In this document: positions 33,702 to 42,118 of the stretch, piece by piece
Layout of the letters: each line of letters starts with the position of its first letter
How positions within the stretch are numbered: the first letter of the stretch is position 1
NCBI GenBank assembly: GCA_017449935.1
Contig: JAFSYP010000043.1
Coordinates: forward strand, 1 to 43,979
DNA length: 43,979 nucleotides
Source: Clostridia bacterium
Lineage (GTDB): Bacteria; Bacillota; Clostridia; Oscillospirales; Acutalibacteraceae
Direction of reading: 5' to 3'
The notes under the pieces: model-generated
What the model saw: the letters and a program-made list of their open reading frames with translations, nothing else
What the model was told of the DNA's origin: nothing
The model's database searches: none
Translations under genes and position numbers: made by a program

Positions 33702-34193
33702 ATGAAAAACTGCAGGAAAACGGTGTCCTTGATCCTCGCGCTGCTGCTTATGCTCTGCTCGGCTTCGGTCGGCGGCATGACGGTTTTCGCCGCCGCACAG
33801 GACGACGGACAAACGGACGAAGTGACCGTGAAGGTCGTGAACAGCGGCCTTGAAGTGACCGCGGGATACAAAGAGACCATGTATTTCGAGTTCGAGGCGG
33901 CCAATATGCCCAAAGACGCATCCATTCACGTTTTCTGTAACGGCGAGGATCGCGGCGAAAGCGTGTACATCTATGTCAAAGACGCGACCGAGGACTATAC
34001 CGTCGAGGCGAAGGTCCTCGACAAGGACGGCAAGGTACTTACCACAAGCGACGTGATCAAAGTCACCGTGAAAAACGGATTCTTTGACCGCGCAAAAGCG
34101 TTCCTCAAGAAAACCTTTGGAACGGCCGGCGACGCGATCATGGACGTGCTCGGCGCGATCTTCATGAGAATCTGGATCTTTTTCCATAGATAA
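33702..34193 (+). CDS. Secreted 163-aa protein, unrecognised
   Basis: Exported (signal peptide MKNCRKTVSLILALLLMLCSASVGGMTVFA). The mature part reads as one Ig-like beta-sandwich (TVKVVNSGLEVTAGYKETM, IHVFCNGEDRG, YTVEAKVLDKDGKVL). The last ~38 residues form an amphipathic, aromatic-ended helix (FFDRAKAFLKKTFGTAGDAI, then IFMRIWIFFHR) that could dip into a membrane. The BIG2 protein at 30877 ends in a similar aromatic stretch. RBS AAAGGAGG lies 10 nt before ATG. Function unknown. Confidence 0.7.
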   Translation: MKNCRKTVSLILALLLMLCSASVGGMTVFAAAQDDGQTDEVTVKVVNSGLEVTAGYKETMYFEFEAANMPKDASIHVFCNGEDRGESVYIYVKDATEDYTVEAKVLDKDGKVLTTSDVIKVTVKNGFFDRAKAFLKKTFGTAGDAIMDVLGAIFMRIWIFFHR

Positions 34194-34209
34194 TCCGCCT
34201 GACCTGACG

Positions 34210-34240
34210 CCCGTACCGGAAACGGTACGGGTCTTTTTTT
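34210..34240 (+). terminator. Intrinsic terminator
   Basis: CCCGTACCG-GAAA-CGGTACGGG, then TCTTTTTTT. A perfect 9-bp stem after the 163-aa protein gene. Confidence 0.95.
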
Positions 34241-34251
34241 CGATGTTCACG

Positions 34252-34435
34252 GAAAGTTGGGGGATGCAGCAGTCTTTCCTTGATTGTCAATGCGAGCGCA
34301 AAGCGCGTGGCAATCCGTTCCCCTGTGTCACAGCTCGATGTGTTTTCGAAGGGGATGCGGATCGCCGCGGTCGGCGCAGACGCCTCCCTCGCGATGACGT
34401 CGCCTTTGGCTGCATCTGACCATCCCCCAACTTTC
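34252..34435. mobile_element. MITE-like element with 14-bp terminal inverted repeats
   Basis: 184 bp bounded by GAAAGTTGGGGGAT (34252-34265) and its exact complement ATCCCCCAACTTTC (34422-34435). Next to each end is ATGCAGC / GCTGCAT, also inverted. The interior holds GATTGTCAATGCGAGCG-type sequence and no ORF, as in dispersed non-coding repeats of Clostridia. No clear target duplication was seen. It sits between a terminator and the ceramidase-like gene. Confidence 0.65.
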
Positions 34436-34547
34436 TGTGATGAACCCTTTTTTGCTATTACAGCTTGTTTATAACAAAAATGTCACAAACACATCAACGG
34501 CAAGTCACATCCGTTCGGTAGAATGTGAATATAAGGAGGGATATGCT

Positions 34548-36386
34548 GTGAAACATAGAATACGAGTCCTTGCATTTCTGCTCGCCGTTCTGTTTGCCTT
34601 CGGCTGCGCCTTTCCGGTTTTTGCAGAAAAGGATGGCGGCTCGCCGTACAGTCCGTTCGCACACGCCTTTGACAATGTGCTCGGCATGCTGCACGACCGC
34701 ATCTTCCGCTTTCTGCAGGATCGTCTGCGTGAGAAAGACGTCCCGACGGTCGAGGAATACTTTAACGCCGAACACGGACCGTTCTACCCCGGAACGGACG
34801 GATGGACGCAGGGCGCACAGTGGATGGGCGCCTTTGCGTGCGGCAGCGTGATCCCGCCGTCCTGGCGCTGCGACGCAAACGGAAACAGCGATCCGAACGG
34901 CTTCTGCCTGCGCAGCGTCCACGGTACGGGCGGATATATACAAAACAAACTCAAACGGATCTACTCCGATCAGCGGCTGTCGCTGTTCATTCTCTCGAAC
35001 GGCAGCGACGCAAACGAGAACGGCGTGCCCGACCTGACGATCTTTACAAGCGCAGACGGCGTGGGCATCACGTCCGATACCTGTTTCAAAATGCGCGCTG
35101 CGGTCGAGCAGGCGCTCGCGCCGCTCGGCGTTACGGCGCAGGACATCGTCTGGTGCAGCGTCAGCGCGACACACTGTCACAACGCGCTGGATACGCAGGG
35201 CATGGCGATCCGGCGGGTCGCGCAGTGCCTTCTGACGGGACAGAAGCAGTCGCTGGAGCCGGAGATGGAGAACGCGCTCGTGACGCAGGCCGGCAATCTG
35301 GCCGCGGAAGCGTTCCGACGTATGGAGCGCGGCAGTCTCTTCTTCTTTGAAACGGACAAGGTCGACGGCGCGCACGATGATCTTTACAGCGGCGTGAAGC
35401 TCAAGAACAACTTCTCCTGTTTGCTGTTCGAGGGTGAAGAAAGAGGCGAAAAGACGATCCTTGCGAACCTGGCCGCGCATCCTGTCGCATACAGCAGGAA
35501 TTCCGGCGACATGCTGTATACGGATTATCCGTACTACATGGCGTTGGCGATGGAGGACGCCGGGTTTAACTTCCTGTTTGTCCAGAGCGCGCAGGCGACG
35601 GTATGCGGTCCGGGCATGAGCTGCGAGGCGGGAAGTGCGCGCGACGAAGAAGCCGACGCGTGGCTGCGGCAGCATACGCTCAGCTTTGACGACTGGGTCG
35701 AACGATACGGCAAACGCTTTGCCGATCGGTACTACGATCGGGGCACAGACTACGGGCAGGAAGAATTTGAACGGCACATAAAGACCGCCTACCTTCTTGC
35801 GCATTTCATCCTGGACGCCGCGCCGACTGCCGCACAAGTCGAGCCGGTCCTGCGCATCCGCAATACGCGGACGCTCCTGAAGCTCGATAACGGCGTGATG
35901 GCGCTGGGCTGTATCTCCGGCATTCTGCACGAACAGACCGTGCTCGCCCCGGACGCGGAATCCGGGTACGGCGTGATCACGGAGATCGGCTGCATGGAGA
36001 TCGGCGACAATATCGCGATCCTGTCCGCGCCGGGCGAGCTGTCCCCCGCCCTGCTGCTCGGTTCTGACCCGGAGTATACCGGAAACGCAAAATGGACCGG
36101 CGTCACGTCCTGGACAGGCGAAGAATGGGCATACGACACGCTTGAACAGATCGTACGCGACGCGACCGGCGATCCGCAGAAGACCGTGCTGCTGTTCGGC
36201 ATCACGAACGACGCGCTCGGCTACGTCTATCCCGACGTCTGCGCCACGCAGTCCATCTTAGGCGGCTTGTGCTATAAGCTGCCGCTGAAAGACAAAGGCG
36301 ACATCATAGGCGCCATGCTTCTGACGACCGGCTGCACAAGCGGCTCGCAGCTGACGGAAAGCTATATCCGTCTTCTTGAAAAGTGA
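34548..36386 (+). CDS. Neutral/alkaline ceramidase-like secreted protein
   Basis: A 612-aa exported protein. A signal peptide (RVLAFLLAVLFAFGCAFPVFAEK) follows a GTG start at 34548 with AAGGAGGG upstream. The domain resembles neutral/alkaline non-lysosomal ceramidases: VWCSVSATHCHNALDTQGM stands where the family has SATHTHSGPG (zinc His pair); LANLAAHPVAYSRNSGDMLYTDYPYYMA corresponds to the AAHP-xx-S..DYPG segment; FLFVQSAQATVCGPGM to FVQGAQGDVNP; and CMEIGDNIAILSAPGELSPALL to a typical core strand. The third-base change THCHN is a deviation. Target may be a ceramide-like amide or another ester; not shown. Confidence 0.7.
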   Translation: MKHRIRVLAFLLAVLFAFGCAFPVFAEKDGGSPYSPFAHAFDNVLGMLHDRIFRFLQDRLREKDVPTVEEYFNAEHGPFYPGTDGWTQGAQWMGAFACGSVIPPSWRCDANGNSDPNGFCLRSVHGTGGYIQNKLKRIYSDQRLSLFILSNGSDANENGVPDLTIFTSADGVGITSDTCFKMRAAVEQALAPLGVTAQDIVWCSVSATHCHNALDTQGMAIRRVAQCLLTGQKQSLEPEMENALVTQAGNLAAEAFRRMERGSLFFFETDKVDGAHDDLYSGVKLKNNFSCLLFEGEERGEKTILANLAAHPVAYSRNSGDMLYTDYPYYMALAMEDAGFNFLFVQSAQATVCGPGMSCEAGSARDEEADAWLRQHTLSFDDWVERYGKRFADRYYDRGTDYGQEEFERHIKTAYLLAHFILDAAPTAAQVEPVLRIRNTRTLLKLDNGVMALGCISGILHEQTVLAPDAESGYGVITEIGCMEIGDNIAILSAPGELSPALLLGSDPEYTGNAKWTGVTSWTGEEWAYDTLEQIVRDATGDPQKTVLLFGITNDALGYVYPDVCATQSILGGLCYKLPLKDKGDIIGAMLLTTGCTSGSQLTESYIRLLEK

Positions 36387-36410
36387 TCTCTCGGCTTGAG
36401 ATGCTATATA

Positions 36411-36457
36411 ACTGTCCCGCCGACGCATAAGAACGCTTCGGCGGGACAGTCGTTTTT
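36411..36457. terminator. Bidirectional terminator between convergent genes
   Basis: ACTGTCCCGCCGA (36411-36423) and TCGGCGGGACAGT (36438-36450) pair perfectly. CGTTTTTAT follows on the + strand; the minus strand side is less T-rich. Confidence 0.88.
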
Positions 36458-38099
36458 ATATTATTGTTTCGATGCATCCGACGGCGGCGCCGCGCTTGAC
36501 GGTCAGCGGTACGTCGGACGCATTGCCGCCGATCCCGGCGTATCGGAGATAACTGAGGTTGATCGTATACCGGTCGCCCAGGCTGTTCTCAAAACGGTTG
36601 CCGCGCACGATCAGCGTATCGTGCACGGGGCGGTCGGACGACTTGTCCATAACGACCGGCTCGTATCGGATCACATCGCAGTCAAGGTGCGTCTCGCGCG
36701 CCGCGCAGTCGATCACCGAATTGTTCTCGAAGACGATCCTGCCGCTTCTCCCCGACTCGAACCAGAAATTCGCGTCGTCCGCCACGCACAACACCGGCGC
36801 GCCCATGCATCGGAACGTGTTGCCGCAGATGACGACGTCCTGCCGCGTCGTGCAGAGGATCGCGCGCGACGGGATGCGCTCGAAGGTATTACCCTCGACC
36901 AGCAGACGCGCCGTGCGGGACACGTTTTCCACAACGTCGTTGGGCGCGAAACCGACCGGAGGTAAATCGTCCGTCGTAATGAAATAATCCGTGTCGCTGC
37001 ATTTTTTCACGGTTCGCACCGTCGCGCCGCCGTACGGCAGCAGCGTGTCGCCGCAGACAAATTCGATCCGATCCCCCGGCTGATACGGCTCAAACCCCCA
37101 CGATTCCGGGTGACAGTACCGCAGCAGCAGTTCGTTCTGCACGCTGTCCGTTTCCACGATCTTCAGATGCGTGCCGTGCAGGTTGATGACGTCGTCGTGC
37201 GCGCCCTTTGCGCGGCAGTTCAGCACGCGTACTGTTCCGCTGCATCCCGAAAAATGGAAGAAGTCCGCGTCGGAAACGACCGTCCTCCCTTCTTTCGGCG
37301 TGCAGTCCAGACCGCGGTACGTCACGTCGCAGCTGTTCTGCGCGAGGATGCCGAAGCCGTTCATCGAACGCACGCACAGGTTTTCCAGCGTCACGTCCGT
37401 ACAGCCGTCGATCGCCCCGCCTGTCTGCACGCGCCGGATGCTGCGCGTCTGCACGACAGTTCCCGCTTCGATCACTTTTTTGCGGTCGCGGAACGAAAAA
37501 TGCAGCAGACCGTCGTCCGGCTTCGTGATCGCTGTGATATCCGGGAATCCGCCGCGTGCGTCGCCCTCGCCGCACAGCATATCGCCGATCTGTCCCGTGC
37601 GCGGATCAAAGGCGTTGGTCAGCACCTTCGGCCCCTTATAGGGGATCTCCCAATACGGCTCCCCGGACGCGGACGGCTCGGAACGCCAGTACAGCGTATT
37701 GCCGTCGACGCGGTACAAAAACTCCGGTTCGATGCGCACCGTCGCTTCGCCCGGCGCGCTTTCGATCACGGTCATCTCGCTCATGGTCGGGCGGAAATGG
37801 TCGATCGTCAGACCGCGCATACGGATGTTCTTGCAGTTTTTGAGAATAAAAGGCGTCATCACGCCGTGGATCATGATCGTCGCGCCGTTACCGTCGACGG
37901 TCACATTTTCCTTATTCTCCAAATAGATCGCGCAGAACCGCTCTCCGTTCGGATTCTCGTCATGCTTGGCTGTGTTGCTGAAATACAGTCCTGTCCGATG
38001 AAAGCTGTCTTCCGGCGCGACGGCATATACTCTGCCCCGTTCCAGCGTGATGCAGTCGCCGTCCCGCACATCTCGGAACAGCTCGGACAAATCATTCAT
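36456..38099 (-). CDS. GH110-like right-handed beta-helix protein
   Basis: A 547-aa protein. Repeating beta-helix turns run through the protein (ENVTVDGNGATIMIHG, KNIRMRGLTIDHF, TDVTLENLCVRSMNGFGIL, DVVICGNTFRCMGAPVL). The segment DADFFHFSGC, then AKGAHDDVINLHGTHLKI matches the double-Asp region of GH110 alpha-1,3-galactosidases. It has no signal peptide, so the substrate would have to be imported or the protein released otherwise. GGAGGTCG lies upstream of the ATG at 38099. An intrinsic terminator stands 21 bp before the start, leaving no room for a usual promoter. Confidence 0.6.
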   Translation of the reverse strand: MNDLSELFRDVRDGDCITLERGRVYAVAPEDSFHRTGLYFSNTAKHDENPNGERFCAIYLENKENVTVDGNGATIMIHGVMTPFILKNCKNIRMRGLTIDHFRPTMSEMTVIESAPGEATVRIEPEFLYRVDGNTLYWRSEPSASGEPYWEIPYKGPKVLTNAFDPRTGQIGDMLCGEGDARGGFPDITAITKPDDGLLHFSFRDRKKVIEAGTVVQTRSIRRVQTGGAIDGCTDVTLENLCVRSMNGFGILAQNSCDVTYRGLDCTPKEGRTVVSDADFFHFSGCSGTVRVLNCRAKGAHDDVINLHGTHLKIVETDSVQNELLLRYCHPESWGFEPYQPGDRIEFVCGDTLLPYGGATVRTVKKCSDTDYFITTDDLPPVGFAPNDVVENVSRTARLLVEGNTFERIPSRAILCTTRQDVVICGNTFRCMGAPVLCVADDANFWFESGRSGRIVFENNSVIDCAARETHLDCDVIRYEPVVMDKSSDRPVHDTLIVRGNRFENSLGDRYTINLSYLRYAGIGGNASDVPLTVKRGAAVGCIETII

Positions 38100-38120
38100 T
38101 ACGGTCGACCTCCGATATAG

Positions 38121-38145
38121 AAAAACTGCCGCACGGCTGCGGCAG
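38121..38145 (-). terminator. Terminator after the ECF S-component gene
   Basis: CTGCCGCA-gccg-TGCGGCAG followed by TTTTT on the minus strand; it ends 21 bp before the next start codon at 38099. Confidence 0.9.
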
Positions 38146-38160
38146 TCAGAGGATGTTCGG

Positions 38161-38754
38161 TTATCGGGCGCGCTGCATCACCTTGGACACGGCGCGGTAC
38201 AGCGCGGGCACCAGGATGATCGCGGCAACCAGCTCGATCACGCCGTTGACGCCGACAAGCGTCTGGAAGATGCTGCCGAAGATGACGCGCACACCGCTCA
38301 TCTCGCCCACATGATGGTAGTTCTGCCAGATGTGCATGGCGGTCAGCACACATACCGTATTGGTCAGCGTTCCTGCGACCGCTGCGGCTGCGGCGCCGGC
38401 GAGCTGCGGCAGCTTCGTTTTGCGCAGAAGCGCGAACACCGCGCCGGCGACAAGGCCGACCAGAATGCGCGGCAGGCACGCCACGAAAAAGTTGCCGAAG
38501 CCGTAGTCGAGAAACACCGGGAACGCAATATACGCGCGCGCGATACAGCTCAATCCCCACACGCCGCCGACGACTGCGCCGAGCCACGGCCCCAGGCATA
38601 CGCCCGCCAAAATGACGACGATGTGCAGCGTGGTGATCTCGATCCCGCCATAGCTGATGTAGCCGAGGTACGGCGTCACTGTCATGACGATGATCAGTGC
38701 GGCGAAAACGGCCGTCAGCACCAGAGCGCGGATGCTTTGGGTTTGCTTGGACAT
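38161..38754 (-). CDS. ECF transporter substrate-binding (S) component, probably for pantothenate
   Basis: A 197-aa protein with six predicted helices. The N-terminus ALVLTAVFAALIIVMTVTPYLGYISYGGIEITTLHIVVILAG is the typical S-component opening, with the Ala-x-x-x-Ala helix used for docking. GPWLGAVVGGVWGLSC and VAGTLTNTVCVLTAMHI follow as in PanT/HmpT-type S components. No energising module is encoded here, so it would share a housekeeping ECF. It follows coaX by 67 bp in the same direction, which points to pantothenate; substrate is an inference from that context. Confidence 0.75.
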   Translation of the reverse strand: MSKQTQSIRALVLTAVFAALIIVMTVTPYLGYISYGGIEITTLHIVVILAGVCLGPWLGAVVGGVWGLSCIARAYIAFPVFLDYGFGNFFVACLPRILVGLVAGAVFALLRKTKLPQLAGAAAAAVAGTLTNTVCVLTAMHIWQNYHHVGEMSGVRVIFGSIFQTLVGVNGVIELVAAIILVPALYRAVSKVMQRAR

Positions 38755-38821
38755 ATTTATTCCTCCTTGCTGTCGTTCCGCAAAGCGCGGATACGGCGCA
38801 AAATTTAGCAGAATATAATAA

Positions 38822-39592
38822 TTATTTACGGTTTTTCAAATATATCAAGCGAAGTCCCGCCAGAACAAGATTGGGATCGATCAGGACGTTGCGGCGGCAG
38901 CTCTTCACGATGTCGCCGGACAGACCGCCCGTCGCGACGACGGTGCGCACCGGCTCGCCGAGCTCCGCCTCGATCTTGTCGCACATGCCGTCGAGCATCG
39001 ACGACACGCCGAACACGGTGCCGGACTGCATACTGTCGACCGTATTGCGCCCGATCACGCAGGCGGGCGTCTTAAAGCTGATGCTCGGCAGCTGCGACGT
39101 GCGCGCGGACAGCGCCTCGAGCGAGATGGACACGCCCGGAGAGATCGTACATCCCTGAAACGCGCCGTCCTTATCCAGCACGCTGATCTTCGTCGCGGTG
39201 CCGAGATCGAGCACAAGACAGGGCATCTCGTACCGCGCCACGGCGCCGACCGCCCCGGCGACCAGATCCGCGCCGACCTCAGCGGGGTTGTCGGTCCGGA
39301 TATTCAGCCCCGTGCGAACGCCGGGCGAAAGCACAAGCGGACGCGTGCCGGTCAAACGCTGTACCGCGCCGCACAGGGCTGCGGTCAGCTCCGGCACAAC
39401 CGAACCAAGCACAGAGGAATCAAGCTCCGACGGATCGACAGCATTCAACGCGAAAATGCTTTTCAGCTCCACGGCATACTGGTCCTCGGTGCGCGCACGT
39501 TCCGTCGCAAGGCGGGCGACGAACCGCAGTTCCTCCCCGTCAAATGCACCCATCGCAATATTGGTATTGCCTACGTCGATCGTCAGCAGCAT
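38822..39592 (-). CDS. coaX: Type III pantothenate kinase
   Basis: A 256-aa enzyme making 4'-phosphopantothenate, first step of coenzyme A synthesis. Motifs are LLTIDVGNTNIAMG (phosphate-1, Asp6), RTDNPAEVGADLVAGAVGA (GADR-like), LVLDLGTATKISVLD (phosphate-2) and QGCTISPGVSISLEALSARTSQLP. The adenosine motif TGGLSGDI is near the C-terminus. The ATG at 39592 is chosen with GAGGTG 6 nt upstream; a GTG lies 3 codons further. Type III is the usual form in anaerobic Clostridia. Confidence 0.94.
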   Translation of the reverse strand: MLLTIDVGNTNIAMGAFDGEELRFVARLATERARTEDQYAVELKSIFALNAVDPSELDSSVLGSVVPELTAALCGAVQRLTGTRPLVLSPGVRTGLNIRTDNPAEVGADLVAGAVGAVARYEMPCLVLDLGTATKISVLDKDGAFQGCTISPGVSISLEALSARTSQLPSISFKTPACVIGRNTVDSMQSGTVFGVSSMLDGMCDKIEAELGEPVRTVVATGGLSGDIVKSCRRNVLIDPNLVLAGLRLIYLKNRK

Positions 39593-39666
39593 CCTTCGCA
39601 CCTCATTTCATGGATATTATACACGATTCTCGCCGATTGTCAAGGCGCATCACGGTCGAAAAATAG

Positions 39667-39696
39667 TTGACATCACCGGCGGAACGGGTGTATAAT
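39667..39696 (+). promoter_or_regulatory. Promoter of the secreted phosphoesterase gene
   Basis: TTGACA (39667-39672), 18-bp spacer, TATAAT (39691-39696), 30 bp before the ATG at 39727. Confidence 0.88.
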
Positions 39697-39726
39697 TACA
39701 CGCGAAGAAAACAGAGGAGGCCGTTT

Positions 39727-40686
39727 ATGAATATTCTCGGAAGATTGCTTGCACTGTGTTTGTCAGTGTTCTATTGTATCACGCCCTACACTGCGCCGTC
39801 GCAGAAAACGCCGATCAAGGCGTCCGCGGACAGCCGGCTGACCTTCGTCGCATGGGCAGATACACAGGTGTCGAACTACATTCTCAAACGCGATCCGTAT
39901 TTTACCGCAGCGTGCGAGGACGTCGCCAATTCCAAAACGAGATTCGATGCGATGCTGCTTGCGGGCGACATCGTCGAGAACGGTCTGTTGTGCGAATACG
40001 ATCATGTGACCGAGCACCTGCCGACCAAAAGCATTCGCAATTTTATCATTGCGTCCGGCAATCATGACGTGCGCATGCATCCGTATAAAACCACTGTCAG
40101 GCACTTCACAAAATTCACCAATGATTTAAATACAACTGTCGGCAGCAGTCTGTCCATTGACGCGCTGCACTACCAGTACATGATCAAGGGCTTCACTTTC
40201 CTTGTTCTCGGCACCGACCGCACCGAGTTTGAGGAAGCGTATCTGTCCGATGCACAGTTGAAATGGCTCGATAACGCACTGAAAAAGGCAACGGGAAACG
40301 GCAAACCCGTCTTTGTGACCGTGCATCAGCCGTTCAAGGACAGCCACGGCCTGCCGGATACCTGGGGCAGCCCGATCCCCTCCGCAGGCAGCATCGGCGC
40401 ACAGTCCGACGCGCTCAAGAGCATTCTCAAGAAATACAAGAACATCATCCTGATCTCCGGCCATCTGCACACGGGCATCGGACAGTATACCTATGAAAAG
40501 ATCGACGGCATCCATTCGGTCAACTTGCCGAGCCTGACCATCGACAACAAGGACGGCCGCGTCACCGACAACGGACAGGGCTTCTGGGTCGAGGTCTTTC
40601 GCAAAAAGGTCGTTTTCCACGCGCGCAATTTTGCGCTGGGAAAGGATATTCCGAAGGAGGACTTCGTCATCCGACTGGCAAAATGA
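39727..40686 (+). CDS. Exported calcineurin-like metallophosphoesterase
   Basis: A 319-aa protein. A signal peptide (MNILGRLLALCLSVFYCITPYTA) precedes the binuclear-metal core: FVAWADTQVS (D-x-H variant, here DTQ), LLAGDIVENG (GDxxxxG), IASGNHDVR (GNHD), VTVHQPFKD and LISGHLHTG (GHxH). The first motif has Gln in place of the usual His, a change also seen in some purple-acid-phosphatase relatives such as the protein at 7887. RBS GAGGAGG lies 7 nt before ATG. Substrate unknown. Confidence 0.85.
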   Translation: MNILGRLLALCLSVFYCITPYTAPSQKTPIKASADSRLTFVAWADTQVSNYILKRDPYFTAACEDVANSKTRFDAMLLAGDIVENGLLCEYDHVTEHLPTKSIRNFIIASGNHDVRMHPYKTTVRHFTKFTNDLNTTVGSSLSIDALHYQYMIKGFTFLVLGTDRTEFEEAYLSDAQLKWLDNALKKATGNGKPVFVTVHQPFKDSHGLPDTWGSPIPSAGSIGAQSDALKSILKKYKNIILISGHLHTGIGQYTYEKIDGIHSVNLPSLTIDNKDGRVTDNGQGFWVEVFRKKVVFHARNFALGKDIPKEDFVIRLAK

Positions 40687-40734
40687 GCGTCCGATACCGA
40701 CGGGACGGCTCTAAACCGAACACATCACGATTTA

Positions 40735-40773
40735 CCGCGCAAAGGACTTGCCCGTTCTTTGCGCGGTTTCTTT
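40735..40773 (+). terminator. Terminator after the secreted phosphoesterase
   Basis: ACCGCGCAAAG and CTTTGCGCGGT form an 11-bp stem, followed by TTCTTTG. It could also serve the convergent spoIVB gene, though that side has few T. Confidence 0.75.
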
Positions 40774-40774
40774 G

Positions 40775-41935
40775 TCAGGAGGCCGCTTCTGCGGTCAGCT
40801 CCTGCATCTGGCGGACCATCGTCTGCGCGTAGACGCCGAAGCCCTGCAGCGGGTCCTGCACAAACACATGCGTAACGGCACCGACGATCATACCGTTTTG
40901 CAAAATCGGGCTGCCGCTCATCCCCTGCACGATCCCGCCGGTCTTGGCGATCAGGTCGGGATCGGTCACTTTGACGATCAGGTTTTTCTGCCGTGCGTCC
41001 GGGTTGGAAAACAGCTTCGTGATCTGCACCGAATAGGCCTGCGGACCCGAATCGTCCACCTCCGCCAGGATCGCCGCGTCGCCCGTCTGCACTTCGTAAT
41101 ACATGGCGACCGGCATCAGCCCTCTGTCGTCGCGGCAGGCACACGAACCGTAAATACCGCTTTCCGTATTGTCGAGCAGCGTGCCGATCTTTCCTTCCTT
41201 GAACACGCCGCACAGCTCCCCCGGATCGCCGTCGCGCCCTTTGTAGCTGCCCTTGATCTCCACCTCGACCGCTTCACCGTCGGACAGCGGCAGGAGCTTT
41301 CCCGTATCGACGTCGCATACCGCGTGGCCGAGCCCGGCGAACATGCCGTATTCCGGCACACAGAACGTCAGCGTGCCGATCCCGGCGGAACTGTCGCGAA
41401 CCCAAATTCCTGCCCGATACTGCCCGTCGAGCGCGGACTGTACGGCTGTCAGAGTCGTCTCAAAAGTCAGTCCGTCGCGCCGGACGCGCAGGCGCATCGG
41501 CTGTCCCCCGCTCTGCATAACGACCGCTGCGAGCTGCCGATTGGTATGCACACTCTGTCCGTCTACGGACAGGATCATATCTCCGGCGCGGACGCCTGCG
41601 TCTTTAGCGGGACTGACGCTGCCCTGCTCTGTATCGACCGCGTCCGCACGAACAACCATCACGCCTTCGGTATACAGCTTGATGCCGAATGCTCGCCCGA
41701 GCGGCTGCGCATAGACGCGCGACGATACGCGGACGCTGTTCTTTTTGACCGCAACGGTATGCAGAAACCGCACGTTGTCCGCATCGCGCGTAAACATCGC
41801 CGGCAGATACTCGTCGTCCTCCGACAGGACCTGCACCGTATCGGGGATCGCCCAGTTGCCGTATGCTACCGCCGCAAACGACGCCGCGCAGCAAAGTAAA
41901 AGCGCCGCCGTCAGGCGTCGTATCCATTTTTTCAT
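40775..41935 (-). CDS. spoIVB: SpoIVB sporulation protease
   Basis: A 386-aa serine peptidase (S55) that signals across the forespore membranes to start sigma-K processing. One N-terminal membrane helix is followed by a PDZ domain (GSVSPAKDAGVRAGDMILSVDGQSV, ~105-130). The peptidase domain has GIGTLTFCVPEYGMFAGLGHAV with the catalytic His, CDVDTGKLLPLSDG, and the nucleophile in TGGIVQGMSGSPILQNG followed by VGAVTHVFVQDP.QGFGVYAQ. Length and order fit the family. RBS GGAGGTGA is strong. It marks the host as a spore former. Confidence 0.95.
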   Translation of the reverse strand: MKKWIRRLTAALLLCCAASFAAVAYGNWAIPDTVQVLSEDDEYLPAMFTRDADNVRFLHTVAVKKNSVRVSSRVYAQPLGRAFGIKLYTEGVMVVRADAVDTEQGSVSPAKDAGVRAGDMILSVDGQSVHTNRQLAAVVMQSGGQPMRLRVRRDGLTFETTLTAVQSALDGQYRAGIWVRDSSAGIGTLTFCVPEYGMFAGLGHAVCDVDTGKLLPLSDGEAVEVEIKGSYKGRDGDPGELCGVFKEGKIGTLLDNTESGIYGSCACRDDRGLMPVAMYYEVQTGDAAILAEVDDSGPQAYSVQITKLFSNPDARQKNLIVKVTDPDLIAKTGGIVQGMSGSPILQNGMIVGAVTHVFVQDPLQGFGVYAQTMVRQMQELTAEAAS

Positions 41936-42040
41936 AGTTCACCTCCCGAATTTTTTGAGCGCTCAATATTCATTTTTACCCGTGCTTTTCGGATTATTTG
42001 CGGTAAATCTTCTGCGCAGTCGCAAAAAATACATAAAAAA

Positions 42041-42088
42041 TGCCGCGTGTTTCCGCGCTTTTAAAACGCAAACGAAACATGCGGCATA
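42041..42088. promoter_or_regulatory. Long hairpin in the intergenic region between spoIVB and the amidase gene
   Basis: ATGCCGCgTGTTTC pairs with GAAACATGCGGCAT across a ~20-nt loop that itself contains GCGCTTTTAAAACGC-type symmetry. It lies upstream of a TATTAT-like box and the amidase start. It could be a terminator remnant, operator or RNA hairpin. Confidence 0.35.
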
Positions 42089-42118
42089 TATTATACCAAA
42101 AACATTCGGAGGTAAAGT

